Both the position numbers and the translations under genes were made by a program. The notes under the pieces are model-generated. The model saw nothing but the letters and a program-made list of their open reading frames with translations, was not told where the DNA came from and searched no databases. This document shows, one piece after another, positions 1 to 7,390 of a DNA stretch of 34,807 nucleotides (positions are counted from its first letter, which is position 1; each line of letters opens with the position of its first letter). Origin of the DNA: Chitinophaga pinensis (GTDB lineage: Bacteria > Bacteroidota > Bacteroidia > Chitinophagales > Chitinophagaceae); the NCBI GenBank assembly GCA_945872815.1, contig CAMCAY010000020.1, positions 1-34,807 on the forward strand. The letters are read 5' to 3'.

Positions 1-111
1 TGATTTTGTCAACTCCTTTCTATCGTATTTACTTCAATCTTTATGCTGGTAGGTTGCTCTCCAGCAAAGCCTACTTCCTCATGGATTGATAATGTAAAAT
101 TCAACAGTTGA
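1..111 (+). pseudogene. Remnant of a lipoprotein N-terminus
   Basis: Reading frame 1 between the stop at 1-3 and the stop at 109-111 encodes a hydrophobic stretch ending in LVGC followed by SPAKPTSSWID, which looks like a bacterial lipoprotein signal peptide, lipobox and the first residues of a mature lipoprotein. There is no usable start codon before the hydrophobic segment and the frame closes after about 18 mature residues, so this would be a decayed fragment. The resemblance rests on composition and the lipobox only, and the call is weak. Confidence 0.25.
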
Positions 112-138
112 AAAAATAAAATCACCAACTATTTTTGA

Positions 139-243
139 CTACATTACCTGTTTTTTGGCTTTCTCTAGTGTGGTAGGCTGCTGCTTTGATAAAATCTTTT
201 GCTGAATGATTGCCAATTCCTGAAATGATACTTTGAAGTTCAT
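139..243 (-). CDS. Hypothetical 34-residue protein
   Basis: A short minus-strand frame starts with ATG (243) and encodes MNFKVSFQELAIIQ and a basic, Gln/Lys-rich tail ending in KKQVM, then TAG. It has the amphipathic look of a small helical protein and sits alone between the lipoprotein remnant and the HepT pseudogene. No family is recognised. It may be a chance frame or the leftover of a longer gene. The rest of 244-443 shows only an inverted repeat (308-315 with 325-332) and a direct repeat of AACCATTAAACC (337-348 and 363-374). Confidence 0.25.
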   Translation of the reverse strand: MNFKVSFQELAIIQQKILSKQQPTTLEKAKKQVM

Positions 244-443
244 GTTTTAGATTCATTTAGGTAAAAATAAACAATAAAACGAATAATATAAAATGTGGCG
301 TTTTTGTCATTATTGTTCAATCACCAATAATGGTGTAACCATTAAACCAGCAAAGCGAATTAAACCATTAAACCTTTTTATTGTAGCCCTAAAGGGAATG
401 AGTACGAATTTGTTGGATGATGTGGAGCGGTTGGTAACTATGG

Positions 444-735
444 TTATTGATTTTCATCCAGAATCTCCTTGATGTAGTGATGAAGTTCCGGAATTTTATT
501 TTCAATAATTTCCAATAAAATGTCATAATCAATTCCAAAATAATGATGAATGAGGTGATCTCTGGTCCCAGCCATTTTTCTCCATTCGATATGAGCGTAC
601 ATCGATTTGAATTCGTCATCAATTTTTTTTTGAAGCTTCGCCAATAATCTCAATACTTCTTTCCAATGCTTTCAATAACACTTTATCTTGAATAACTTGA
701 TCAGAATTTTTTTCGCTAGTGTGAGTAATAATGAA
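444..735 (-). pseudogene. HepT-like (DUF86) toxin, truncated and frameshifted
   Basis: The C-terminal frame (444-653) encodes IEWRKMAGTRDHLIHHYFGIDY and a helical tail. RDHLIHHY matches the R-x4-H-x-Y RNase motif of HepT proteins. The preceding part, with DQVIQDKVLLKALE and IIGEAS, lies in another frame just upstream and runs into TGA at 619-621. The two frames are offset by one base at a nine-T run (623-631; A9 in the coding sense), and an A8 run would join them as IIGEASKKIDDEF. The frame is closed by TAA at 736-738 with no start codon, so the first helix is missing too. HepT normally pairs with a MntA nucleotidyltransferase antitoxin; none is visible. The gene is probably dead, although a sequencing error in the homopolymer could explain the frameshift part. 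Confidence 0.75.
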
Positions 736-849
736 TTAGAATTCTTCTATTAAATATTGGCTAACAACAAATTAATTTAAATAAATATTTGTGTTCAAAT
801 TTTGTTGAAAACAAATTATTATTGATAAATATAAGTTGTTTTAAAAAAG

Positions 850-857
850 TAATTTTG
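850..857 (+). promoter_or_regulatory. Candidate Bacteroidota -7 box
   Basis: TAATTTTG matches the bacteroidete -7 consensus TAnnTTTG and lies 38 bases before the start of the RelA/SpoT-like gene. No -33 TTTG sits at the ideal distance, so only the -7 element is supported. Confidence 0.35.
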
Positions 858-895
858 GACTAAAATTATTAGCAATAAAAAATAAAAAATAAAAA

Positions 896-1849
896 ATGAC
901 AAAAGAAGAAGTTAAACAAGAAATTGCAAAGCTTTCCAAAATGTTTAGAGAAATAAATAATTTTGGCGGACCGGGTTCCGGAAGACATCCTGAAGGAGGC
1001 ACAAATGAAAATACCGTTCATCCTGATTTTCCTGAAGTTCAAGCATATATTCAAAAAGCTAAAGAAGCCGGAAATGAGATAGAAAATATTGGAGCGAATA
1101 TTGCTTCACAGTTTGGAGGACAGGTTTCAGAGATTGACTATAAATCTGCCAACAGTATTGCCAGAAAAGCGAATGACTATTACAATGGCAAAGTTGATAA
1201 AGTAAAAGATGCTGTTAGAAACACGGTTATTGTAGACAAACAAAATATTCAGCAGGCCCTTGACAAGGCAAAAAGTATTCCTGGTTATATTCGTACTAAT
1301 GAAAGAAATCCCGACACAGATAATTTGGGTTATAAAGGGCATGCTATTATCTTCAAAACTAAAAACGGCATGTATGGCGAGGTTCAAATCAATACACCGG
1401 AAATGATTTATGCAAAGGAAACCGAAAGTAGGGGAAGAAAAATGCTAGGAGATAAAAAATACGAAGAGATTGCAAAACGCACTGGAGTCAAGGGTGGCTT
1501 AGGACATAAATTATTTGAAGAATGGAGAAGTTTAAATGATGAAAAAGATTTAAAAAGAAAAAAAGAAATACAAAATCAATCCAAGCAATATTATTCACAC
1601 TTTTTCATAGCAATGATAATGAAAAATAATTTTGAAATTTTACAAGAAGACATTTCCAAAGGTAAAACAGTTTATTTCGAATGGGAATTTGAAGAAATAG
1701 CCTTAAAATATTTAGGGGGCGGAAATTATGAAGCAAAGAATAAAGGATATGGTGGAGCATTTCCTGTAAAATATAATGCTATGATGGTTGCTGAAGCTTT
1801 ATTAAGTAATCCCAGAATTATCAGTAAAGAAGAGTATGATAATTATTGA
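896..1849 (+). CDS. Phage-type effector with RelA/SpoT-like domain and small C-terminal cap
   Basis: 317 residues. Residues 24-32 are GGPGSGRHP, a Gly-rich segment that recurs in phage head-associated and polyvalent effector proteins. Residues about 75-227 resemble the RelA/SpoT nucleotidyltransferase fold: KVKDAVRNTVIV (102-113), GYKGHAIIF (145-153), the acidic EVQINTPE strand (162-169; compare EVQIRT of RelA), then GHKLFEEWR (203-211) and QSKQYYSHF. In the family this fold transfers pyrophosphate to nucleotides or tRNA; activity here is inferred. From Met232 a 76-residue acidic domain (VYFEWEFEEIA, GYGGAFPVKY) follows in frame with no stop. It has its own ATG and could be a fused antitoxin or immunity-like cap. 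No signal peptide is seen. A second copy of the C-terminal third lies just downstream. A stand-alone toxin-antitoxin fusion or a stranded phage effector are the leading explanations. Confidence 0.55.
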   Translation: MTKEEVKQEIAKLSKMFREINNFGGPGSGRHPEGGTNENTVHPDFPEVQAYIQKAKEAGNEIENIGANIASQFGGQVSEIDYKSANSIARKANDYYNGKVDKVKDAVRNTVIVDKQNIQQALDKAKSIPGYIRTNERNPDTDNLGYKGHAIIFKTKNGMYGEVQINTPEMIYAKETESRGRKMLGDKKYEEIAKRTGVKGGLGHKLFEEWRSLNDEKDLKRKKEIQNQSKQYYSHFFIAMIMKNNFEILQEDISKGKTVYFEWEFEEIALKYLGGGNYEAKNKGYGGAFPVKYNAMMVAEALLSNPRIISKEEYDNY

Positions 1850-1896
1850 GGTAGTTTTTTCTTGATAAAATAAAAATCTTTAAACCTACATCCTAA

Positions 1897-2268
1897 AGCA
1901 TTGAAGTCAAGGGTGGCTTAGGACATAAATTATTTAAAGAATGGAGAGTTTTAAAAAAGAAATCAGATAAAGAGAGAAAAAAGGTTATCGAATTACAATC
2001 AAAAAACTATTATACTCATTTCTTCAAATTAATTTCAGGTATGACAAATTATGATATAATTACTAGAGAAATATTAAATGATAGGGTAGTTTATTTTGAG
2101 TGGGAATTTGAGGAGATCGCATTTAAATATGTTAATGATGAAAATATTGAGGCGCGGAATAAAGGTTATGGAGGTTCATTCCCTGTGAGATATGATGCTA
2201 TGTTATTAGCAGAGGCCTTACTAAGTAATCCCAGAATTATTACAAGAGAAGAGTATGATAATTATTGA
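1897..2268 (+). pseudogene. Orphan second copy of the effector C-terminus and cap domain
   Basis: After a stop at 1894-1896 an open frame begins with SIEVKGGLGHKLFKEWR and runs through NYYTHFFKLISG into a 75-residue domain (ATG at 2041) ending in EEYDNY. It parallels residues 198-317 of the upstream protein throughout. A 31-base stretch is identical (1486-1516 and 1905-1935). The catalytic-looking part of the RelA/SpoT-like domain is absent. The part from 2041 could still be translated on its own as a small protein carrying YFEWEFEEIAFKY and GYGGSFPVRYDA. This is the arrangement expected of an orphan toxin-tip/immunity module, but here the two parts are in frame with each other as in the full-length copy. 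It may be a decayed duplication or a retained immunity gene. Confidence 0.6.
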
Positions 2269-2299
2269 TGCGATTTTAGAAATTTGGGTTCGGTTAAAA

Positions 2300-2329
2300 T
2301 ACTTTGTTGTCATATATGACAACAAAGTA
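2300..2329. repeat. 30-base perfect palindrome, copy 1
   Basis: The core TTGTTGTCATATATGACAAC extends to a perfect 30-base palindrome. A second copy, 22 bases of perfect symmetry, lies at 3682-3703, so the pair brackets the ATPase gene. Read on the minus strand it follows the ATPase stop by about 50 bases and is followed by a T-rich stretch, so it could act as a terminator. It could equally be a protein-binding site or an integration-related repeat. The adjoining GTAGCCC is also shared with the second copy. Confidence 0.7.
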
Positions 2330-2378
2330 GCCCTAAGAGCATTGAGTTCGAAGCAGTTGGGAAATGATATAATTTTAT

Positions 2379-3545
2379 TTATTGAAGAGCATCAATTTCT
2401 TCCCAGGAGATATAATTAATTTCATTGTTTTCTGTTTCTGCATTTTTTCCTTGGTAGAGTAAAATACCCAATGAACCGGGTTGATACTTTTTCCAATATT
2501 TCAAACCGGATAATAAATTTCTATCAGGCTTTTTTGCAGATTTAATTTCTATTGCAAGAGGGCCTGTTTCCTTTTCAATAATAAGATCGATTTCATTTCC
2601 AAGATTGTCTCTAAAGTAAAAAATTCCATTATTTTCTCCTCTGTTGCATTTGTTTTTTTTGATTTCAGCAATGCACCAATTTTCAAAAATAGCTCCAATC
2701 ATTGAATGATTTTTTAACCCATCTTTGGAAGAAATATTCAACAGTGCACAAAGTAATCCCGTATCATAAAAGTAAAGCTTCGGACTTTTCACAATTCGTT
2801 TGTTCAAGTTATTATGCCATGGTTGCAATTGAAAAAGTATATAACTATTCTCCAGCAATCCCAACCAAGATTGGATAGTCTTTGTATCAACTCCCACTTG
2901 CTTAGCTATTTCGTCTCTATTGATAATTTGTCCGGCATAATTTGCACAAATAGAAACAAACCTGCTAAATAAACCAAGATTGGAAATATTTTTTATTTGA
3001 CGAACGTCTCGTTGAATATAGGTTTGTATGTAGCTGTTCAGCCAGGTTGAGGGATTTAATTTTTCTGACCATATTTCAGGATATCCGCCTGTTAATATAT
3101 TTTTTAAAATGTCGGCTACGGGTAATTTTTCGTATTTCAATTCCTGATAACTGAAAGGTAATAGGGTAATGTATCCTGCTCTTCCTGCAAGAGACTGAGA
3201 TACTTGTTCCTGCAACAAAAAATTATTAGATCCTGTAAGTATGAATTGACCCCTTGCTTTGCTTTTGTCCAATAGTACTTGCAGATGTCTGAATATTTCA
3301 GGCACTCGCTGCACTTCGTCAAAAATAGCTCCTGATTTATATTTTTGAATAAATATTGAAGGATTGTTCTGAAAAGCGGACTGTATAACTGGGTTTTCAA
3401 AATTTACGTATGGCTTACCTTTAAATAGCAACTTGCTTAATGTTGTTTTACCGCTTTGTCTCGGACCAGTAATACAAAGCGCACGAAATTGTTTTAGTGC
3501 ATATTTGGCCTCTCCTAAAATAGCGCGGGTTATCATACATTCCAT
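2379..3545 (-). CDS. AAA (AAA_14) ATPase with DUF4143 nuclease-like domain
   Basis: About 388 residues from the ATG at 3545. An upstream ATG (3563) and a downstream ATG (3536, giving MITRAIL, the usual family start) are alternatives. Numbered from 3563, Walker A is GPRQSGKTT (33-41), Walker B is AIFDE (79-83) and a sensor-like LTGS lies at 109-112. A winged-helix-like segment (about 210-240, DEIAKQVGVDTKTIQSWL) follows. The C-terminal DUF4143 part has GNEIDLIIE and LAIEIKSAKK, giving the E324-D326...E339-x-K341 pattern of a PD-(D/E)xK nuclease fold. These ATPases are abundant, often in accessory regions, and their physiological role is unsettled; no function beyond ATP binding is claimed. The gene stands alone on the minus strand between two copies of a palindrome, next to a tRNA. 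Confidence 0.85.
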   Translation of the reverse strand: MECMITRAILGEAKYALKQFRALCITGPRQSGKTTLSKLLFKGKPYVNFENPVIQSAFQNNPSIFIQKYKSGAIFDEVQRVPEIFRHLQVLLDKSKARGQFILTGSNNFLLQEQVSQSLAGRAGYITLLPFSYQELKYEKLPVADILKNILTGGYPEIWSEKLNPSTWLNSYIQTYIQRDVRQIKNISNLGLFSRFVSICANYAGQIINRDEIAKQVGVDTKTIQSWLGLLENSYILFQLQPWHNNLNKRIVKSPKLYFYDTGLLCALLNISSKDGLKNHSMIGAIFENWCIAEIKKNKCNRGENNGIFYFRDNLGNEIDLIIEKETGPLAIEIKSAKKPDRNLLSGLKYWKKYQPGSLGILLYQGKNAETENNEINYISWEEIDALQ

Positions 3546-3681
3546 TTTTGTAAAAATATACAAAAATGGAATACAAATCCAATAATTGCATTATTTACAA
3601 AATTGGAATCTAAGAAGAGTGATTGTATTGAACTGAGTTGGATAGTTTTGAAGATGTTGGAGCAACATAGAAAAAAGGAAG

Positions 3682-3703
3682 TTGTTGTCATATATGACAA
3701 CAA
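3682..3703. repeat. 22-base perfect palindrome, copy 2, beside tRNA-Arg
   Basis: This is the same TTGTTGTCATATATGACAAC core as at 2300-2329, three bases from the 3' end of the tRNA. In the tRNA's direction it can fold as a hairpin followed by CTTCC and a run of six T, so it may be the tRNA terminator. The shared stretch between the copies runs on into GTAGCCC, which here is the 3' end of the tRNA gene. Confidence 0.7.
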
Positions 3704-3706
3704 AAG

Positions 3707-3778
3707 TAGCCCCGACAGGAATCGAACCTGTATCTAAAGTTTAGGAAACTTCTATTCTATCCATTGAACTACAGGGCC
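3707..3778 (-). tRNA. tRNA-Arg(CCT)
   Basis: The minus strand folds as a cloverleaf of 72 bases. The acceptor pairs are GGCCCTG with CGGGGCT (two G-T pairs). TA occupies positions 8-9. The D arm is GTTC/GAAT. The anticodon arm is GAAGT/ACTTT around loop TTCCTAA, giving anticodon CCT. The T arm is ACAGG/CCTGT around TTCGATT, and the discriminator base is A. CCA is not encoded. It reads AGG codons. Confidence 0.92.
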
Positions 3779-3831
3779 AAAAATTATAATTTGCAAAAAT
3801 AAGATTTTCTCAGTTATAGATTTGCTGAAAA

Positions 3832-3861
3832 TAAAACAGGCTGTTCTTTTGAAACAGCCTG
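3832..3861 (-). terminator. Rho-independent terminator of the PKD gene
   Basis: The nine-base arms CAGGCTGTT (3837-3845) and AACAGCCTG (3853-3861) form a hairpin with a seven-base loop. Read on the minus strand the hairpin is followed by TTTTATTTT, about 25 bases after the stop of the PKD-repeat gene. Confidence 0.8.
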
Positions 3862-3884
3862 CGTATAAAAAATAAATTTAATTA

Positions 3885-5561
3885 TTACATTTTCTGGAAT
3901 CTTGACACATACACCTGATTGCCACAATTAATACGAATGGTATATAACCCTGAAGGTAAATTACCAACATTAAATGAAAGTACATTGTTGCCATTGTTTC
4001 CTGCTTGCACTATTTGACCTACCATTCTGCTTTGAGCATTAAATATTGTTGCATAAATAGATGAAGGTTGACTCAATGTTACATTGACATTTACATTTGA
4101 TTGTGCAGGATTCGGAAATGACGCCAATGGAGTACTTGTTGAGATCAAATGACAGATTTCGCTTTCACAGCCATTGCCGTTGTCTGCTGATAGGCATACA
4201 TAATGCATACCACCTGTTTGATATACGTGCACAGGATTCATGGAATTAGATACACTGCTGTCACCAAAATACCAGGTATAATTTGTAAGAGAATCAGTTC
4301 CTCTAGATGTGCTGATAAAATGAATCTCTGACTGGTTTCCTGAAACTGTCTGCCATATAAAGTTTGCAAACAAATTGCAACTATCTGTAGGACCATTTAC
4401 TGTAATCTCCTGACAAATAGTATCGCTGCAATTTATAGTTCCAGGTGTTTGTCCGTATGCGGTTACTAAACAAACTTGATACACTCCCGCTGACGCATAT
4501 AAATGAGATTGATTTCCCAACCCTGCTGTTGTAACAATTGGACTGCCATCTCCAAAATTCCAGATGCTGTAGCTTAAGCTTCCACTATCAGGCGCAATAG
4601 AAGTATTGATAAACTCATAGGTATTGGGTTGATTGTTTGATACAACACTATTAAAAGCTGCCTGAACACCACAAGGATTAGTTGCAGTAACATTTATTTG
4701 AATGCAGGTGTCTGCAGAACATGTATTGAATACGTTCAAATGCATACAAACATTATAAGTTCCCGGTTGAGTATAGGTATGTGTGATATGGTCTCCGCCT
4801 CCGGTTGTTCCATCTCCAAATATCCATGTAGCATACGCCAACGTTGTGTCAACCTGAGATGTATTTGTAAACTCAAATACGTTCGGATGATTTTGAACAT
4901 AAACAGCATTGAATGTAGCCGGTACACTGCAAGGATTTTGATTTGGCGCCACTACTTGAATACTCTGACAAAAACTGTCTGCGCAAGAAACTGTTCCAGG
5001 AGTTTGACTGATATATACATACAAACACACCGTGTATGTCCCTGATGATGAGTATGTATGTGTTTGATTGGTTAAGCCAACAGAAGAGCTGGTTACACCA
5101 TCTCCATAATTCCAAACCGATGTTATTGTGCCAGCGTTAGGAGATGAAACCGTTGAACTGTTGATAAACTCATACACATTCGATTGATTGGTTGTTGGGC
5201 TTCCCTGAAAATAAGCCTGAACGCCACAAGGTGTATTGCAAGAAATAGTGATAGCTTGCGATACAGTATCTCCACATATAAAAGTTCTATTGGAATCATA
5301 GGTACGAGTGATGTGATAAACAGTATATGTACCACATTGAGCATAGGTATGACTGGGATAACTCAATTGGCTGCTTGTCCCATCTCCAAACATCCACCAT
5401 TGATTGATTAAATAAAATGAATCAGGAGTAGTGGATACTTCAGGTGAAAAAGTTACAGTGTTGCCATTACTGTTAGTAGTAAAGTTGGCAGTACATGGTA
5501 ATTGAGATTTTACAGTGTTAAAGAAAAACAATACCACAAATACGGCGTAGATTTTTTTCAT
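3885..5561 (-). CDS. Secreted PKD-repeat protein with T9SS sorting domain
   Basis: 558 residues from the ATG at 5561 (MKKIYAVFVVLFF). Nine residues further upstream are in frame, but the signal peptide starts naturally at this Met and is cleaved near VKSQ. Five PKD-type Ig-like modules are visible by their (F/Y)GDG or FGDS turn at about residues 58, 152, 248, 336 and 432, each followed by a G-x-Y-x-V strand. Paired cysteines occur in most modules, fitting an extracellular location. The last 75 residues, beginning ASFPNPAQSNVNV and ending YVSRFQKM, are a type A T9SS sorting domain, so the protein is exported through the outer membrane and cleaved or anchored there. PKD modules usually mediate protein or polysaccharide contacts; the ligand is unknown. 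The gene is monocistronic, with a terminator downstream. Confidence 0.9.
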   Translation of the reverse strand: MKKIYAVFVVLFFFNTVKSQLPCTANFTTNSNGNTVTFSPEVSTTPDSFYLINQWWMFGDGTSSQLSYPSHTYAQCGTYTVYHITRTYDSNRTFICGDTVSQAITISCNTPCGVQAYFQGSPTTNQSNVYEFINSSTVSSPNAGTITSVWNYGDGVTSSSVGLTNQTHTYSSSGTYTVCLYVYISQTPGTVSCADSFCQSIQVVAPNQNPCSVPATFNAVYVQNHPNVFEFTNTSQVDTTLAYATWIFGDGTTGGGDHITHTYTQPGTYNVCMHLNVFNTCSADTCIQINVTATNPCGVQAAFNSVVSNNQPNTYEFINTSIAPDSGSLSYSIWNFGDGSPIVTTAGLGNQSHLYASAGVYQVCLVTAYGQTPGTINCSDTICQEITVNGPTDSCNLFANFIWQTVSGNQSEIHFISTSRGTDSLTNYTWYFGDSSVSNSMNPVHVYQTGGMHYVCLSADNGNGCESEICHLISTSTPLASFPNPAQSNVNVNVTLSQPSSIYATIFNAQSRMVGQIVQAGNNGNNVLSFNVGNLPSGLYTIRINCGNQVYVSRFQKM

Positions 5562-5719
5562 GTTGATTGAAATATTAATTATATACAATAATCGGTTACA
5601 GAAATAGAGAGACTATTAAAATTCTATTCGTTGCCTCTAACGCAAAAATAGTTAAATTTCGTATTATGGATTAGATAGAGTCCTTGTATTGCAAGATTAG
5701 CGACCTAATCATCAAAACC

Positions 5720-5748
5720 TTGAAGTGACTTATTTATTATTATCTTTG
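5720..5748 (+). promoter_or_regulatory. Promoter of the TPR gene
   Basis: A TTG at 5720-5722 and TATCTTTG at 5741-5748 (perfect TAnnTTTG) are 18 bases apart, matching the bacteroidete -33/-7 layout. The predicted transcription start is about 10 bases before the ATG at 5766. Confidence 0.55.
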
Positions 5749-5765
5749 CTAACTAATTTTTCAAT

Positions 5766-6419
5766 ATGAAGTGGTTAAATGCTTTTATTAAATTTCGCCT
5801 TTGGATTGGCTTGGTATTATTGGTGCTAGCAATTTATGTCAATATAGAAACAAGCTTTTGGCCTTCGTTTATACTTTATTTCATAGCAGTAATCTGTATT
5901 TTAGGACATTTTTTATTAGGCCCTATGCGATTGATTCAAACGGCTATGGAGGAGGGAAATATGGAGGAAGCAAAGAAAATAGTGGATTCCATTAAATTTC
6001 CTAGATTATTGATAAAGCCCATTCGGTCTGTATATTATACTATTCAAGGAAATCTTGCTATGGTTAGCCAGGATTTTGAAGGTGCAGAAAAAATGATGAA
6101 GAAAGGATTGTCTTTAGGAGGATCCTTAACCAAACAAGCGGAAGGACCTAACAAATTGCAGTTGGGTATGCTGAGCATGCAGAAAGGAGATATTAAACAG
6201 GCAGAATCATACATTCGTCAAGCTATTCGAGCGGGATTACCCGATAGTGAAAATAATGCAGCCGCTTATTTACAATTGTGTTCTATCATGATGAACAAAA
6301 GGGAGTTCAGAGCTGCTAAAGAATATTTCAGAAAAGCAAAATCATTCAAACCTACTACGCCGCAGATAGTGGATCAAATCAAGCAAATAGAAAAGTACAT
6401 TACCAGAATGCCTGGATAA
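5766..6419 (+). CDS. Membrane-anchored TPR protein
   Basis: 217 residues. Two hydrophobic segments (about 11-28 and 33-53) form an N-terminal hairpin anchor. From residue 60 onward the protein is a set of helical pairs with TPR character: MEEGNMEEAKKIVDSI, SQDFEGAEKMMKKGLSLG, QKGDIKQAESYIRQAI and NKREFRAAKEYFRKA show the alternating small/aromatic pattern with repeats of about 34 residues. Such proteins are generally scaffolds for protein-protein contact at the inner membrane; no partner can be named. A good promoter lies immediately upstream. The following gene starts 170 bases later and is probably a separate unit. Confidence 0.75.
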   Translation: MKWLNAFIKFRLWIGLVLLVLAIYVNIETSFWPSFILYFIAVICILGHFLLGPMRLIQTAMEEGNMEEAKKIVDSIKFPRLLIKPIRSVYYTIQGNLAMVSQDFEGAEKMMKKGLSLGGSLTKQAEGPNKLQLGMLSMQKGDIKQAESYIRQAIRAGLPDSENNAAAYLQLCSIMMNKREFRAAKEYFRKAKSFKPTTPQIVDQIKQIEKYITRMPG

Positions 6420-6589
6420 TCTTGAAATCTATATAGTGTTATCTACTTTTTAAAAGTTTTTAAGCCTTTGGTGAATTATTGGGATGGTGCAATTGATTTT
6501 GAATTTAAATCAAGTTAATTGATTTTATATTTAACAAAATAATTAAAAAGCAATTTCGTATATTCATACAATTAATAAGGAAGATTATA

Positions 6590-7288
6590 ATGAAATCAAA
6601 ACTTTTTTTAATCAGTGCATTCCATTTTTTGTTTTTAGTTCAATTTTTTAGCGTTTCCTGTAAGCATGAAATACCGGTTCAAGTAACTCCGATAGACTCT
6701 ACCAATCAGAATGGACAAAACGGATGTAGCCCAGATACAGTATATTTTAATAATAAAGTGTTGCCTTTAATAGTTCAAAATTGTGCTCAGAGTGGATGTC
6801 ACGACGCAACAACTATGGCTAGAAATGTATTATTAACTTCTTATACTTCAATAATGACAACTGCCGATGTTGATGCGGGAAGACCTGATAATAGTGAGTT
6901 GTATAAAGTGATCGATCGTAATGAAATGCCTCCCTCAGGACCGCTTTCAACAGAGCAAAAAAACATGATATATACCTGGATATTACAAGGTGCAAAAAAC
7001 AATACGTGCAATGATTGTGATACAAGTCTATATTCATATTCAGGAGCTATTTCAAAAACTATTCGTGATTATTGTATAGCTTGCCACAGCGGACCCAATG
7101 TAGGTACAACCGGTGGTGGAATTTTGTTGGATAATTATGATAATGTGAGAATTCAAGGTGTCAATGGAAGTTTGTTGCGATCAGTGAATCATTCAGGACC
7201 ATACCCAATGCCAAAATCTGGGAACAAATTAAGTGATTGCCGAATTTCTCAAATAGAAAAATGGATCAACAATAATTTTCCAAATTAA
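6590..7288 (+). CDS. Lipoprotein with two cytochrome c-type domains
   Basis: 232 residues. A signal peptide ends in the lipobox SVSC, with lipidated Cys24. Two heme-type domains follow. The first has CAQSGCH (C65, C70, H71), a CX4CH spacing rather than the usual CXXCH, with a likely distal Met in EMPPSG (M113). The second has the canonical CIACH (162-166) with a likely distal Met in YPMPKSG (M207). Each domain ends in an I-x-x-W-I helix typical of this family. The protein should face the periplasm or the outer-membrane inner leaflet and carry electrons. It heads a five-gene same-strand run with a second cytochrome lipoprotein, an OB-fold-like protein, a YceI protein and a barrel. A 15-base hairpin overlaps its stop codon. 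Whether the CX4CH site binds heme is unknown. Confidence 0.8.
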   Translation: MKSKLFLISAFHFLFLVQFFSVSCKHEIPVQVTPIDSTNQNGQNGCSPDTVYFNNKVLPLIVQNCAQSGCHDATTMARNVLLTSYTSIMTTADVDAGRPDNSELYKVIDRNEMPPSGPLSTEQKNMIYTWILQGAKNNTCNDCDTSLYSYSGAISKTIRDYCIACHSGPNVGTTGGGILLDNYDNVRIQGVNGSLLRSVNHSGPYPMPKSGNKLSDCRISQIEKWINNNFPN

Positions 7289-7316
7289 ACCTTTAAAACT
7301 ATTTAAAGGTTTAATT
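7283..7316 (+). terminator. Perfect 15-base hairpin after the first cytochrome gene
   Basis: Arms 7283-7297 and 7302-7316 (AATTAAACCTTTAAA and its exact complement) enclose a four-base loop. The hairpin begins on the stop codon of the first cytochrome gene. The tail (ATCTGC) is not T-rich, so it may be a weak terminator, an attenuator or an mRNA end-stabilising stem inside the operon. Confidence 0.5.
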
Positions 7317-7390
7317 ATCTGCATGAAATAATAATAGCAATCAGTTATTTTTGTAAATCAATATTGTTAATTACATAAAAAAAATTGGTA

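Noticed and set aside
2379-3563. ATPase gene as a transposase or integrase of a mobile element
   Set aside because: The motifs are those of AAA_14/DUF4143, without DDE, HUH or tyrosine-recombinase residues.
4698-5045. 115-residue plus-strand open frame opposite the PKD gene
   Set aside because: It lies wholly inside the PKD repeats, is Cys/Ser-rich as expected of an antisense shadow, and lacks any motif.
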